A program made the translations under genes and the position numbers. The notes under the pieces were generated by a model, which was not told the origin of the DNA, made no database searches, and was given only the letters and a program-made list of their open reading frames with translations. This document shows, in pieces, positions 16,418 to 23,996 of a stretch of 31,161 nucleotides of DNA (within the stretch, counting starts at the first letter, position 1; every line of letters starts with the position of its first letter). The DNA is from a virus, in the IMG/VR virus record IMGVR_UViG_3300008448_014967, positions 1 through 31,161 of that record; one strand, given 5' to 3'.

Positions 16418-18091
16418 ATGTGTAGCATTTTTGTAGCAATAACAAAGAATAATAAAAGAGTTGATCACCAGGCATGTATTTCTGCCTTACATACAACAAA
16501 ATCACGTGGACCTGATAATACATATTACACTTCTAACGGTAGTGTTTTTATTGGTGTAAATGTTCTTTCGCTTACTGGATCTACTTCAGTTAAAGACTAC
16601 ACATGTGATAAAGGTATTCTCGGGTTTAATGGTGAAATTTATAATTATAATAAGCAACAGTACGATTCCGACACACAGGCTCTCTTTTTAAAGCTTATAT
16701 CGTCAAATGACAAGTGTAAAGTAACGCGCGAGATTGAAGGCATGTTTTGTTATGCATTTTATGATAAAACATCACACGACCTTTATTTAGCGCGCGATGT
16801 TTTCGGTGAGAGAACACTTTACATATATGAAAATGAGGATTTATTACTTGCTTCATCGACTCTTCATGGTATAGAAAAATATATTGGAAAATTGCATATT
16901 GCTGAAGATCTCATCTCTTCGTATTTTTATACTCGACATTTTTTAACGTATAATAGTACTGTATATAAAAATGTGAGGCAAATCTTGCCTGGTACAATAG
17001 AAGTGTATAATGTACGTAACTATTCAAAGAGAGTATATACATATGAAAGTATAGCAGATTATATTTGTAGTAAACAAATGCAAGAATATGCGCGTGCTAA
17101 TGATGAGGAGATGGTGGAGGAGCTAGATAGTACTCTTGACCATGTAATGAAACAGATGTTACCGCTTCATCATAGCAGTGTCAGTTTTTCAGGGGGTATT
17201 GATTCGTCGCTTATAGCGCATTATACTGCAAAACATACTAACGACTACACACTCATCGGTATAAATTGTGTAGGTAAGGATTATATCTCTAACGATCTTA
17301 AAAAATTTCAACCATACTTTAATAATCAGATAATAACATTAGATATTAAGGAAAAGCAGTGGTGTAGCACTGTAAAAGATAGTTATAATATCACTCTGCA
17401 ACCTCTTGGGTCACATAATTATTGCACAAAAGTATTTCTTGCAAAGTATTTACAAAAGAAAGGTATAAAAGTGTTGTTTGGTGGTGAAGGTGCTGATGAA
17501 TTATTCGGTGGCTATGATTTTTACCATATAATTGACGATACGTGTAGATATAATATATCACCATATTCGAGTAAATTAACCTCTGTTATCGACTTCGCTC
17601 ATAAAATAAGTGAAAATCCTCAATCATACCTCGATAAAATATGGGAAAAAGCGTATAGTATATATAACAGTGCGGTTCTATCGACATCTTTCACCGATAC
17701 ATCACTTGTAGTTAATGATGATGGAGTACGTAATACCGATCAGATAGCAGGCTGGTATGGTATTGAGGGTAGAACGCCTTTCTTACATAAAAAAATGCTT
17801 AAATTTGCATTAAATTTACCTTCAAAGTATAAACGCGGAAAGCCCCTCTTAAGGAAGTTGTTTGAAAAAAAGTTTCCTACTGTGTCTATTGAAAAAAAAC
17901 AAGGTTTTGCAGGTTTTCCAAATGAATCGCAAAAGTATTATGCTCTTGATAATACTTTTACATTATTTAATATAAATGATCTAACAAAATACGATACTGC
18001 AACACAGTGGAAATTACTCAATATTTATTATTTTTATGAAAGCTATAATAGTAGGAACATCAGCAGAGCTTCTCGAGCACGAGCATGGTGA
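16418..18091 (+). CDS. asnB: glutamine-dependent asparagine synthase-like amidotransferase
   Basis: A 557-residue class II glutamine amidotransferase. The start is fixed by the N-terminal nucleophile Cys2 (MCSIF; MCGI in most members). Glutaminase-domain residues are present: RGPD (30-33), NGE (71-73), and SDT (84-86). The ATP-pyrophosphatase domain has the P-loop SFSGGIDSS (256-264) and GGEGADELFGGY (355-366). EGRTPFLH and the terminal KKQGFAGF block are also conserved. Both active sites look intact, so it should transfer ammonia from Gln to a carboxylate. Because it sits between glycosyltransferases, it may amidate a sugar acid (as AsnB-like WbpS-type enzymes in O-antigen clusters are thought to) instead of making Asn. 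The 3' end overlaps the next gene by 56 bp. Confidence 0.93.
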   Translation: MCSIFVAITKNNKRVDHQACISALHTTKSRGPDNTYYTSNGSVFIGVNVLSLTGSTSVKDYTCDKGILGFNGEIYNYNKQQYDSDTQALFLKLISSNDKCKVTREIEGMFCYAFYDKTSHDLYLARDVFGERTLYIYENEDLLLASSTLHGIEKYIGKLHIAEDLISSYFYTRHFLTYNSTVYKNVRQILPGTIEVYNVRNYSKRVYTYESIADYICSKQMQEYARANDEEMVEELDSTLDHVMKQMLPLHHSSVSFSGGIDSSLIAHYTAKHTNDYTLIGINCVGKDYISNDLKKFQPYFNNQIITLDIKEKQWCSTVKDSYNITLQPLGSHNYCTKVFLAKYLQKKGIKVLFGGEGADELFGGYDFYHIIDDTCRYNISPYSSKLTSVIDFAHKISENPQSYLDKIWEKAYSIYNSAVLSTSFTDTSLVVNDDGVRNTDQIAGWYGIEGRTPFLHKKMLKFALNLPSKYKRGKPLLRKLFEKKFPTVSIEKKQGFAGFPNESQKYYALDNTFTLFNINDLTKYDTATQWKLLNIYYFYESYNSRNISRASRARAW

Positions 18092-18671
18092 TTATATTGA
18101 TAGCTTTGATTATGTCGCTAGATCTATTTCTGTCGCGGAGTTTCCAGGATACGAAACACACGTAGGTACCAAAACTAATATGTTTTGGTCAAAGTATCAA
18201 TATCTTTTTCGGTTTAAGTATATATTACAAACATATTGTAATGATTTATTATTACTTGAAGAAGACCCTGATGAATATAGAGAGAGCTTTTGTATAAACC
18301 ATCGGTATGAGCGTTATAATCGGTTGTTTTTTGATTTATGGTATGCAATGCTATCCTCTAAACACAATTTAAAAAACATTTTTTACTATAGTAGAAAAAA
18401 CTTACACGATTTACATAAGAAGATGGGGTACAGATCGCATAACGATTGCAACACGCCAACAGTCTATTCAAGCGCAGGTGCACGTGTGTTAGATTTTTTT
18501 GTCAACAATACAGACTGTTTTAATGAAATATGGGTCACGGGGTTTTCTTTTTTTGATAAGGCTACGTATTTTAACCCTGCAACTAATCATATGGTACGAG
18601 AGCATTGCTACTATAAAGAAAAATACTTTTACAAAAATCTTTTAAAAGAGAAAAAAATATATGAACTCTGA
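18036..18671 (+). CDS. GT29 sialyltransferase-like glycosyltransferase, copy 1 (divergent)
   Basis: A 211-residue member of a tandem family of five. The sialylmotif-L-like N-terminus is KAIIVGTSAELL ... GDYIDSFDYVARS ... GYETHVGTKT (GTKT at 44-47). The sialylmotif-S-like region is YSSAGARVLDFF...IWVTGFSFF. The motif-VS H-x4-E is H190-CYYK-E195. Oddities: the usual G-N-[SG] of motif L is GTS, and VVRMG is VARSI, so nucleotide-donor binding may be altered. It begins inside the 3' end of the amidotransferase gene (56 bp overlap), yet the match to its paralogues begins right at this ATG, supporting the start. It ends with an 11 bp overlap into copy 2. Confidence 0.82.
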   Translation: MKAIIVGTSAELLEHEHGDYIDSFDYVARSISVAEFPGYETHVGTKTNMFWSKYQYLFRFKYILQTYCNDLLLLEEDPDEYRESFCINHRYERYNRLFFDLWYAMLSSKHNLKNIFYYSRKNLHDLHKKMGYRSHNDCNTPTVYSSAGARVLDFFVNNTDCFNEIWVTGFSFFDKATYFNPATNHMVREHCYYKEKYFYKNLLKEKKIYEL

Positions 18672-19434
18672 CTTACATAGCGTAGTAATAGTAGGTAACA
18701 GTTTGAATTTATTAGAGACCAAGAGAGGCGATGTAATAGATAACTGTGATATTGTAGTACGTATGGGGAGTTACTGCATCGATGGTTATGAAGAATATGT
18801 TGGTACGAAGACAGATATTTTTTGTACAATTGCAAATATGTTTTGCAAAAATTCACCTGATGATTCTGTTCTTTTTGCACTCGACCCTGGAATGACTTCT
18901 TTTAATTTTAAAAAAATTTTATTTTTAGAATATGATTGCGATGACTATTATGAATCCACTGTACATGGTAATTCTTGGGGTAGCGGTAGTATACCGATAC
19001 CGCCTGCTGCTGCTGGCGCTTTATATTTTAAAAAACTCTGCTCTTCAGATAAGTTCAAATTAGCGTTTCAAAATCATATTGTTATTGATAGAATGATTCT
19101 TGATTATTTTATAGAGTACTTGCAGCTTGTTAATAAGGATGTATGTGTTGAGTTTTATAATAGCCTTTGGCGATCGAGGCTTTTTGCTAACTTTAATAGT
19201 ATATTTCCGCAAATGGACATAGCGGTACCATCAAAAGGAATGTATATAATCGATTATATTTTAAGAACGTTTAAAGACAGTAAAATATACGTTTGCGGTT
19301 TTGATGGATTTAGGACCACAAATTATTGGAGGCAGCTCGGTCCACTAACATACACTTTTAGGAGCCATCAGCCTGCAAAAGAACAGTATATGTATAAAAA
19401 ATTATTACGCGAAGGAATTATACATGAGCTGTAA
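18661..19434 (+). CDS. GT29 sialyltransferase-like glycosyltransferase, copy 2
   Basis: A 257-residue enzyme and the longest of the five paralogues. Motif L: VVIVGNSLNLLETKRGDVID (N13 as donor-contacting Asn), VVRMGS, and GYEEYVGTKTDIF. Motif S: PSKGMYIIDYIL...IYVCGFDGF. Motif VS: H236-QPAK-E241, followed by the family's shared C-terminus YKKLLREGIIHEL. GT29 enzymes typically use CMP-sialic acid or a related donor; bacterial and phage members may differ. The start overlaps copy 1 by 11 bp and the end overlaps copy 3 by 11 bp. No transmembrane anchor is present, so it is presumably cytosolic. Confidence 0.87.
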   Translation: MNSDLHSVVIVGNSLNLLETKRGDVIDNCDIVVRMGSYCIDGYEEYVGTKTDIFCTIANMFCKNSPDDSVLFALDPGMTSFNFKKILFLEYDCDDYYESTVHGNSWGSGSIPIPPAAAGALYFKKLCSSDKFKLAFQNHIVIDRMILDYFIEYLQLVNKDVCVEFYNSLWRSRLFANFNSIFPQMDIAVPSKGMYIIDYILRTFKDSKIYVCGFDGFRTTNYWRQLGPLTYTFRSHQPAKEQYMYKKLLREGIIHEL

Positions 19435-20140
19435 TAACATCATCATAGTAGGTAACGGTGGCTGCTTACTTAACTCTAAAAATGGTAGTAAGATCGACTC
19501 TTATGATTATGTTGTACGTATGGGAAACTGTATAACTCGTGGATACGAGGAACATACCGGGACAAAGACAGATTTATACAGAGCTTCATGGGATAGATTA
19601 CTTCACAATATCAATAAAACAAATATATATAGACCTATCGATCTTAGTTTCACATTTCATACACTTCTTCTTCTCGAGCGACAACCCGATACTTTTCATG
19701 AGACGGTATCAACAATGCTTTTAAAAAACAATACAAAATTATTTAAAAAGCCTTTTTTTCCAGAAATTTCATTTCCAGATTTTATTTTTTTAAAAAGAAA
19801 TGAGCGTATTACACATGAATGTTGTTTAGAATATTTTACTAAGAAATATAATATACGTACAGTAGAGCATATGGATATTGATACAAGAGTAAATGTTTTT
19901 TTACAGGTTAATACCCCAGCGAAACAAAATATGGTATTACCGTCGAGCGGTATACTCACACTCGCACATATTATTAAGACGAGACCTAATGATAATATTA
20001 CTATTACTGGGTTTGATGGTTTTACTACGAGATATTATTGGCGTGATTATGAAACATACTTTGATGGTCATAGCTCTTACCGTGAAAAGATGTTTATAAA
20101 ACAATTAGTGAAAGATGGTAGAATAAGCATACTCAATTAA
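19424..20140 (+). CDS. GT29 sialyltransferase-like glycosyltransferase, copy 3
   Basis: A 238-residue paralogue. Motif L: NIIIVGNGGCLL with N11, then KIDSYDYVVRMGN and GYEEHTGTKTDLY. Motif S: LPSSGILTLAHII...ITITGFDGFTTRYYW. Motif VS: H216-SSYR-E221. The variable middle (about residues 60-160) differs strongly from the other copies and probably sets acceptor choice. It is joined to copy 2 by an 11 bp overlap and separated from copy 4 by 7 bp. Function is inferred from the motifs; donor and acceptor are unknown. Confidence 0.87.
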   Translation: MSCNNIIIVGNGGCLLNSKNGSKIDSYDYVVRMGNCITRGYEEHTGTKTDLYRASWDRLLHNINKTNIYRPIDLSFTFHTLLLLERQPDTFHETVSTMLLKNNTKLFKKPFFPEISFPDFIFLKRNERITHECCLEYFTKKYNIRTVEHMDIDTRVNVFLQVNTPAKQNMVLPSSGILTLAHIIKTRPNDNITITGFDGFTTRYYWRDYETYFDGHSSYREKMFIKQLVKDGRISILN

Positions 20141-20147
20141 CTCAAAG

Positions 20148-20846
20148 ATGAAACGTATTATTATTATCGGTAATAGCTGCAGCCTCTTAGAACAAAAAAA
20201 CGGGGATATAATTGATGGTTATGACTATATTGTAAGAATGGGCGGTACACCACGCATTAAAGGTTATGAAAAACATGTGGGTACCAAAACTAACATGTAT
20301 TGTATGAAGTGGTTCAAATATTTTAATGTAGAAGTGGGAATTAATGATACCAATTTTGGGCAGATGCGTGAAAAGTTAGAGATAGAATATGATGATGTAT
20401 TGTGTCTGTTACAAGACCCTGATAATTTCTACGAAGTAGCGACACCTTTTCAGCGATATGAAAAAAATTCTTTAAACAGATCGTTTTACTATCAAATAGG
20501 TGATAGATATCTACATGATTCTGCAATCTTAAACTTTAACTTACAGCAAAAGCAATGGTATTTCTTTAATAGTATAGATATGCAACAGCTTGTATGCTAT
20601 TTACAGGGATATGATTCTAATATACGTTATAATAATGGTATTGAACCTACAGCTGGACTATGTGTTATTTGGTTTTTTATGCAAAATTTTTCAAATTGTG
20701 AAATAACAGTTACGGGATTTGATGGATTTAAGACCGGACATTATTGGAAGCCGGCAATTAGTACTTTTTTTCAAAGCCACAATGGTTTAAGCGAGTGGAT
20801 GTTTATAAAAAAATTAATAAAACGCGGTGATATAAGACTATTATGA
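20148..20846 (+). CDS. GT29 sialyltransferase-like glycosyltransferase, copy 4
   Basis: A 232-residue paralogue. Motif L: RIIIIGNSCSLLEQKNGDII (N9), YDYIVRMGG, and GYEKHVGTKTNMY. Motif S: EPTAGLCVIWFFMQ...ITVTGFDGFKTGHYW. Motif VS: H211-NGLS-E216, then MFIKKLIKRGD. The central region (residues about 60-160) is unique among the five. It ends in an ATGA overlap with copy 5, so the two are likely translationally coupled. It shares the nucleotide run ttgatggatttaagac with copy 5 near the motif-S end, a trace of duplication. Confidence 0.87.
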   Translation: MKRIIIIGNSCSLLEQKNGDIIDGYDYIVRMGGTPRIKGYEKHVGTKTNMYCMKWFKYFNVEVGINDTNFGQMREKLEIEYDDVLCLLQDPDNFYEVATPFQRYEKNSLNRSFYYQIGDRYLHDSAILNFNLQQKQWYFFNSIDMQQLVCYLQGYDSNIRYNNGIEPTAGLCVIWFFMQNFSNCEITVTGFDGFKTGHYWKPAISTFFQSHNGLSEWMFIKKLIKRGDIRLL

Positions 20847-21523
20847 ATATTGTAGTGGTAGGAAATGGTCGCAGCGATGTTATGAGAGGTAATCTAATAG
20901 ATAGTTTTGATTATGTAGTGCGTATGGGTTCGTGTTGCATCGATGGATACGAGCATTATGTTGGTACGAAGACAAGTATGCTGCGTTCATCATGGGATAG
21001 ATTTTTTGGAAAAAAAGAAGATGGTACTCATGAATTTGTAAGTAAAATTATTGGTTTTACTGATTTTCTCTTTTTAGAGCCGTATTTTGAGCCATTTTAT
21101 GAAACAATGCATTTCGGCAATGTGTATCATTTGTATAAGATTTTTAATAAGCCACGTTTTTTACAAAAGAGATTTATTAGCATTAAAAACGAGCGTATTT
21201 TGCATGAAATGTTTATAAGAGAGCATCTTTCACAAAAAAATATCTTTTATTATAATATAAAAGATAGGGTTTCGCTTTTTTGTGAGTATAATAGTATGTA
21301 TAATGACAGAGTCTTACATATGCCTTCAGCAGGCCTCTTTACTATTGATTATATAGTAAAAACGTTTACTGATAGTGATATCTATATCACAGGCTTTGAT
21401 GGATTTAAGACAAAATATTACTGGAGAAGTAATGATGAATACTTTGATTCTCATAGCTCCATTAAAGAACAGTTATATCTTAAAAAATTACTTACTAAAG
21501 GTATCATTAAAGAGTTGCCATAA
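20843..21523 (+). CDS. GT29 sialyltransferase-like glycosyltransferase, copy 5
   Basis: A 226-residue paralogue. Motif L: NIVVVGNGRSDVMRGNLID (N8), DYVVRMGS, and GYEHYVGTKTSML (GTKT at 41-44). Motif S: MPSAGLFTIDYIVK...IYITGFDGFKTKYYW. Motif VS: H204-SSIK-E209 followed by LYLKKLLTKGIIKEL. Its motif-L DNA shares an 18-base identical run with copy 2 (18796-18813 and 20957-20974), so copies 2 and 5 may be related by a fairly recent duplication. It is followed by a 32 bp AT-only-like gap before the GT8-like gene. Confidence 0.87.
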   Translation: MNIVVVGNGRSDVMRGNLIDSFDYVVRMGSCCIDGYEHYVGTKTSMLRSSWDRFFGKKEDGTHEFVSKIIGFTDFLFLEPYFEPFYETMHFGNVYHLYKIFNKPRFLQKRFISIKNERILHEMFIREHLSQKNIFYYNIKDRVSLFCEYNSMYNDRVLHMPSAGLFTIDYIVKTFTDSDIYITGFDGFKTKYYWRSNDEYFDSHSSIKEQLYLKKLLTKGIIKELP

Positions 21524-21555
21524 TAGTTTTTTTTATATATTATATACTTTTATAT

Positions 21556-22245
21556 ATGGTCAATATTTACGTTGGTTGGGATAGTAGAGAGGTAGAGGCT
21601 TATAATGTATGCTGTGAGTCAATTAAGAGCCGAACACAGAAAAGTATTAATTATAATATAATACCTCTTAAAAAGCACGAATTACAGACGAGCGGGTTGT
21701 ATTCGAGAAATTCTGATCCGCTTGCATCAACAGAATTTACATATACAAGATTTCTCGTACCTCTTTTACAAGACTATAAAGGTCTCGCAATTTTTTGTGA
21801 TTGTGATTTTCTGTGGCTTGAAGGTATAGATGCGTTGTTACATGATATAGATATAGATACACACAAAGCTGTTTACGTCTGTAAGCATGATTATACCCCT
21901 TCTCAAGAGATAAAAATGGACAATAAAGTTCAATCCTCTTACCCGAGAAAAAATTGGTCAAGTTTGATTGTATGGAATTGTGATCATGAAAAAAATAAAG
22001 TTCTCACAAAAGAAAAAGTTAATAGTGAGACTGGAGCTTTTCTTCATAGATTTCAATGGTTAGATGATAATGAAATCGGTGATATAAATATTCAATGGAA
22101 CTGGCTTGTGGGTGAGTACTGCGAGGAGCAGCACGGATCACCAAAAGCTTTACATTATACAAATGGAGGACCGTGGTTTGAAAATTATAAAAATTGTCCT
22201 TACGCTTCTGTTTGGAATAAAGAACGCGATAGAATTGCATTTTAA
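21556..22245 (+). CDS. GT8-like glycosyltransferase
   Basis: A 229-residue GT-A-fold enzyme. It starts MVNIYVGWDSREVEAYNVCC, typical of a bacterial family related to GT8. Features in order: STEFTYTRFLVPLL, then the DXD motif D82-C83-D84 (IFCDCDFLW), VCKHDYTP, SSYPRKNWSSLIVWNC, FQWLDDNEIGDINIQWNWLVGEY, and LHYTNGGPWFENY. The full set of conserved blocks is present, so it is probably active. It is the last clear glycosyltransferase of the plus-strand island. Donor sugar and acceptor are not predictable. A 32 bp T/A-rich gap precedes it, with no ribosome-binding site visible. Confidence 0.87.
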   Translation: MVNIYVGWDSREVEAYNVCCESIKSRTQKSINYNIIPLKKHELQTSGLYSRNSDPLASTEFTYTRFLVPLLQDYKGLAIFCDCDFLWLEGIDALLHDIDIDTHKAVYVCKHDYTPSQEIKMDNKVQSSYPRKNWSSLIVWNCDHEKNKVLTKEKVNSETGAFLHRFQWLDDNEIGDINIQWNWLVGEYCEEQHGSPKALHYTNGGPWFENYKNCPYASVWNKERDRIAF

Positions 22246-22516
22246 GTTTACTTCTCATCGCCGCATTACATATAAAAAGCAGAGTTGCAATTTAAGGCGA
22301 CATCAACCCAAGAAACAAGATTATAAAAAACGCAATAAACTCGCCGGTCAATTTTTTGATTTTAATCAGCCTTGCCCGCCTATGATAAAAAATTGCATGG
22401 AATTGCGTGTACAGTACGAGAATGAAGTGAAAAAGCTCGAAAGCTATAAACTCTGTACACAGTGTAGTATTTTATTTTTGAGACAAAATATTATTGCATC
22501 TTTTGAAGTTGACTGA
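22235..22516 (+). CDS. small four-Cys protein, copy A (start uncertain)
   Basis: The frame carries FFDFNQPCPPMIKNCMELRV...LCTQCSILFLRQ, clearly paralogous to the protein at 23443-23670. The Cys pattern is C-x6-C-x19-C-x2-C, suggesting a zinc-ribbon-like fold. It also has a basic N-terminal extension (RHQPKKQDYKKRNK). There is no ATG between the upstream stop codon region and the Cys block except far inside the GT8-like gene (22163). TTG at 22235 would give 93 residues and an 11 bp overlap with that gene, the same overlap as two GT29 junctions. ATG 22163 is the alternative. The 3' end overlaps the convergent radical SAM gene by 26 bp. Function unknown. Confidence 0.6.
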   Translation: MHFKFTSHRRITYKKQSCNLRRHQPKKQDYKKRNKLAGQFFDFNQPCPPMIKNCMELRVQYENEVKKLESYKLCTQCSILFLRQNIIASFEVD

Positions 22517-23369
22517 TTATATCAAAACTCGATTTACCGTAAAGTGTACCGTTAGTACTACAATTCTTACATGCATCATCGATACGTTTACCGTTTGCTA
22601 AATTATGCCTTACATCGGTCAACTGTTTACTAAACCAAAGATCATAAAAAGATGTATTCATTATATTACCAAGACCTGTTTGCTGCCTGTGCCAATCATT
22701 GCAGCATAAAACAATATCACCATTCCAATCTATTGTAATCCTATAAAATGGTATAAAGCATTGTTGCTTTACTTTATTAAATTTAATATTTGTTACAGCG
22801 CCTGCTCTGTTGTTAAAATTCCACTCTTCAACTGTCTGCTCTAACGTCTGACTCTCTTTATCGTACCAAAGCCGTCTTAGTGCATATTTTTTAAAAGGTA
22901 TTTTAGCAAACATTTGTTCTCGTGCAATAGCTTGATCTTCACCGTCATAACAATCTACAACAATTCTATCTACATGATCTTTTATTTTTTCTACGTCATC
23001 ACAGGTTAAAAAATCACCGTTTGTTGTGAGCTCTACATAGCACTCACGTAGCTCGTTCTTAATGTGAATAATATAATCGAGTATATTAGAATTGAGCAGT
23101 GGTTCGCCGAACCCTGAGATATGTATCGCTCCTTTATAGTTATTTTCCTTGAGTTGTTCAATAAGGCGATCTATAACCTTTCGATCCATTTGTAATTTTC
23201 TGTTCGGGTAAACTGCGGAATCATGCCTCGGGCAAAATACACATTTACGGTTACAAAGCTCTGTAACATTTAATTCTATAGTTGTAAGACCTATCAATTT
23301 ACCATATCTCTGCTCTTCAATAAATTGTTTATGAATAATATCACGCGTGTTTATATGATCTAACGACAT
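22491..23369 (-). CDS. radical SAM protein with C-terminal SPASM domain
   Basis: A 292-residue protein. The radical SAM cluster motif C39-x3-C43-x2-C46 (CNRKCVFC) binds the 4Fe-4S cluster that cleaves S-adenosylmethionine, and the GE-type motif is SGFGEPLL. The C-terminal SPASM-like module has C204, C222-C223, C267 and C270, for auxiliary Fe-S clusters. SPASM enzymes usually modify peptides, but family members also act on sugars and other small molecules. It is on the opposite strand to its neighbours and lies exactly between two paralogous small four-Cys proteins, which raises the possibility of a functional link. Substrate unknown. Confidence 0.9.
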   Translation of the reverse strand: MSLDHINTRDIIHKQFIEEQRYGKLIGLTTIELNVTELCNRKCVFCPRHDSAVYPNRKLQMDRKVIDRLIEQLKENNYKGAIHISGFGEPLLNSNILDYIIHIKNELRECYVELTTNGDFLTCDDVEKIKDHVDRIVVDCYDGEDQAIAREQMFAKIPFKKYALRRLWYDKESQTLEQTVEEWNFNNRAGAVTNIKFNKVKQQCFIPFYRITIDWNGDIVLCCNDWHRQQTGLGNIMNTSFYDLWFSKQLTDVRHNLANGKRIDDACKNCSTNGTLYGKSSFDIISQLQKMQ

Positions 23370-23420
23370 TGTTAAATATTTTAAGCTATTATTTTTGTTA
23401 TTGCAACATATTATAAAGTA

Positions 23421-23428
23421 TATAAGTA
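23421..23428 (+). promoter_or_regulatory. T4-late-like promoter element TATAAGTA
   Basis: TATAAGTACT is identical to the element at 2321. It lies in the 73 bp divergent gap between the radical SAM gene (minus) and the small four-Cys gene (plus), with 14 bases between the octamer and ATG 23443. The same gap carries TATAAT on the minus strand (about 23411-23416) that could serve the radical SAM gene. Confidence 0.45.
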
Positions 23429-23442
23429 CTATATACGGTTAC

Positions 23443-23670
23443 ATGAATCCTGTATTAACATTTTTTGAACTTGATCAGCCTTGTCCCTCAGAGATACCGC
23501 TATGTAATGAATTACGTAAGAAGTATATTCAGGATGTAGAGTTAGCGAGTGCAAAACACTGTAAAAAGTGCGAATTGACAAGCATAAAAGCAAAATATAC
23601 AACAGTGGTATGGGAGCAATACATGGAACATATGACTTCAAAAAATAAAAAACAAGATATACTTTTATGA
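23443..23670 (+). CDS. small four-Cys protein, copy B
   Basis: A 75-residue protein. The frame opens earlier, but ATG 23443 follows the promoter-like element and starts MNPVLTFFELDQPCP, aligning with copy A. Conserved features shared with copy A: FF[DE][FL][ND]QPCP, C-x6-C, ELR..Y...V, then C-x2-C (Cys 14, 21, 40 and 43). The pattern suggests a small zinc-binding fold. The stop overlaps the next gene as ATGA. It is divergent from the radical SAM gene. I do not recognise a named family. Confidence 0.72.
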   Translation: MNPVLTFFELDQPCPSEIPLCNELRKKYIQDVELASAKHCKKCELTSIKAKYTTVVWEQYMEHMTSKNKKQDILL

Positions 23671-23996
23671 TTATTGATTATATTTTCGGTTATTTAGTTG
23701 TACAGACAATATTAGTAATTTGGTTCTATAGCCCTTTCCGTATTACACTCGGGCAACTTTTTTTTGATAAAAACATGTATATGTCTGATCAGTTTGAAAC
23801 CTATTTACTAACACTCAACCCTTTCCTCGGTAAACTTCTTTCATGTTATATTTGTTTTTCGTTCTGGACTTCACTTATTATAGGCTGCATAGGCTCTTTT
23901 TTCTTATATGACATGGAAATTATTATCCCTCTTGCCACAGCATTAACCTACCCCGGTATATGTTATTTTTATAAGTCTATTGTTGATAGATCTTAG
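23667..23996 (+). CDS. small integral membrane protein
   Basis: A 109-residue hydrophobic protein with about three membrane spans (residues about 4-22, 54-81 and 84-101). The second span contains LLSCYICFSFWTSLII, with C60-x2-C63-x3-WT, a pattern I associate with DUF1360-like and other phage or sporulation membrane proteins. It starts by ATGA overlap with copy B of the four-Cys protein, so the two are likely co-translated. A holin role is possible by size and topology, but no lysis gene is adjacent. Its 3' end overlaps the convergent zincin gene by 20 bp. Confidence 0.68.
   Translation: MIIDYIFGYLVVQTILVIWFYSPFRITLGQLFFDKNMYMSDQFETYLLTLNPFLGKLLSCYICFSFWTSLIIGCIGSFFLYDMEIIIPLATALTYPGICYFYKSIVDRS

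Noticed and set aside
21524-21555. Run of eight T after GT29 copy 5 as a rho-independent terminator
   Set aside because: No stem precedes the T-run, and the region is simply AT-rich; it may instead contain a promoter.
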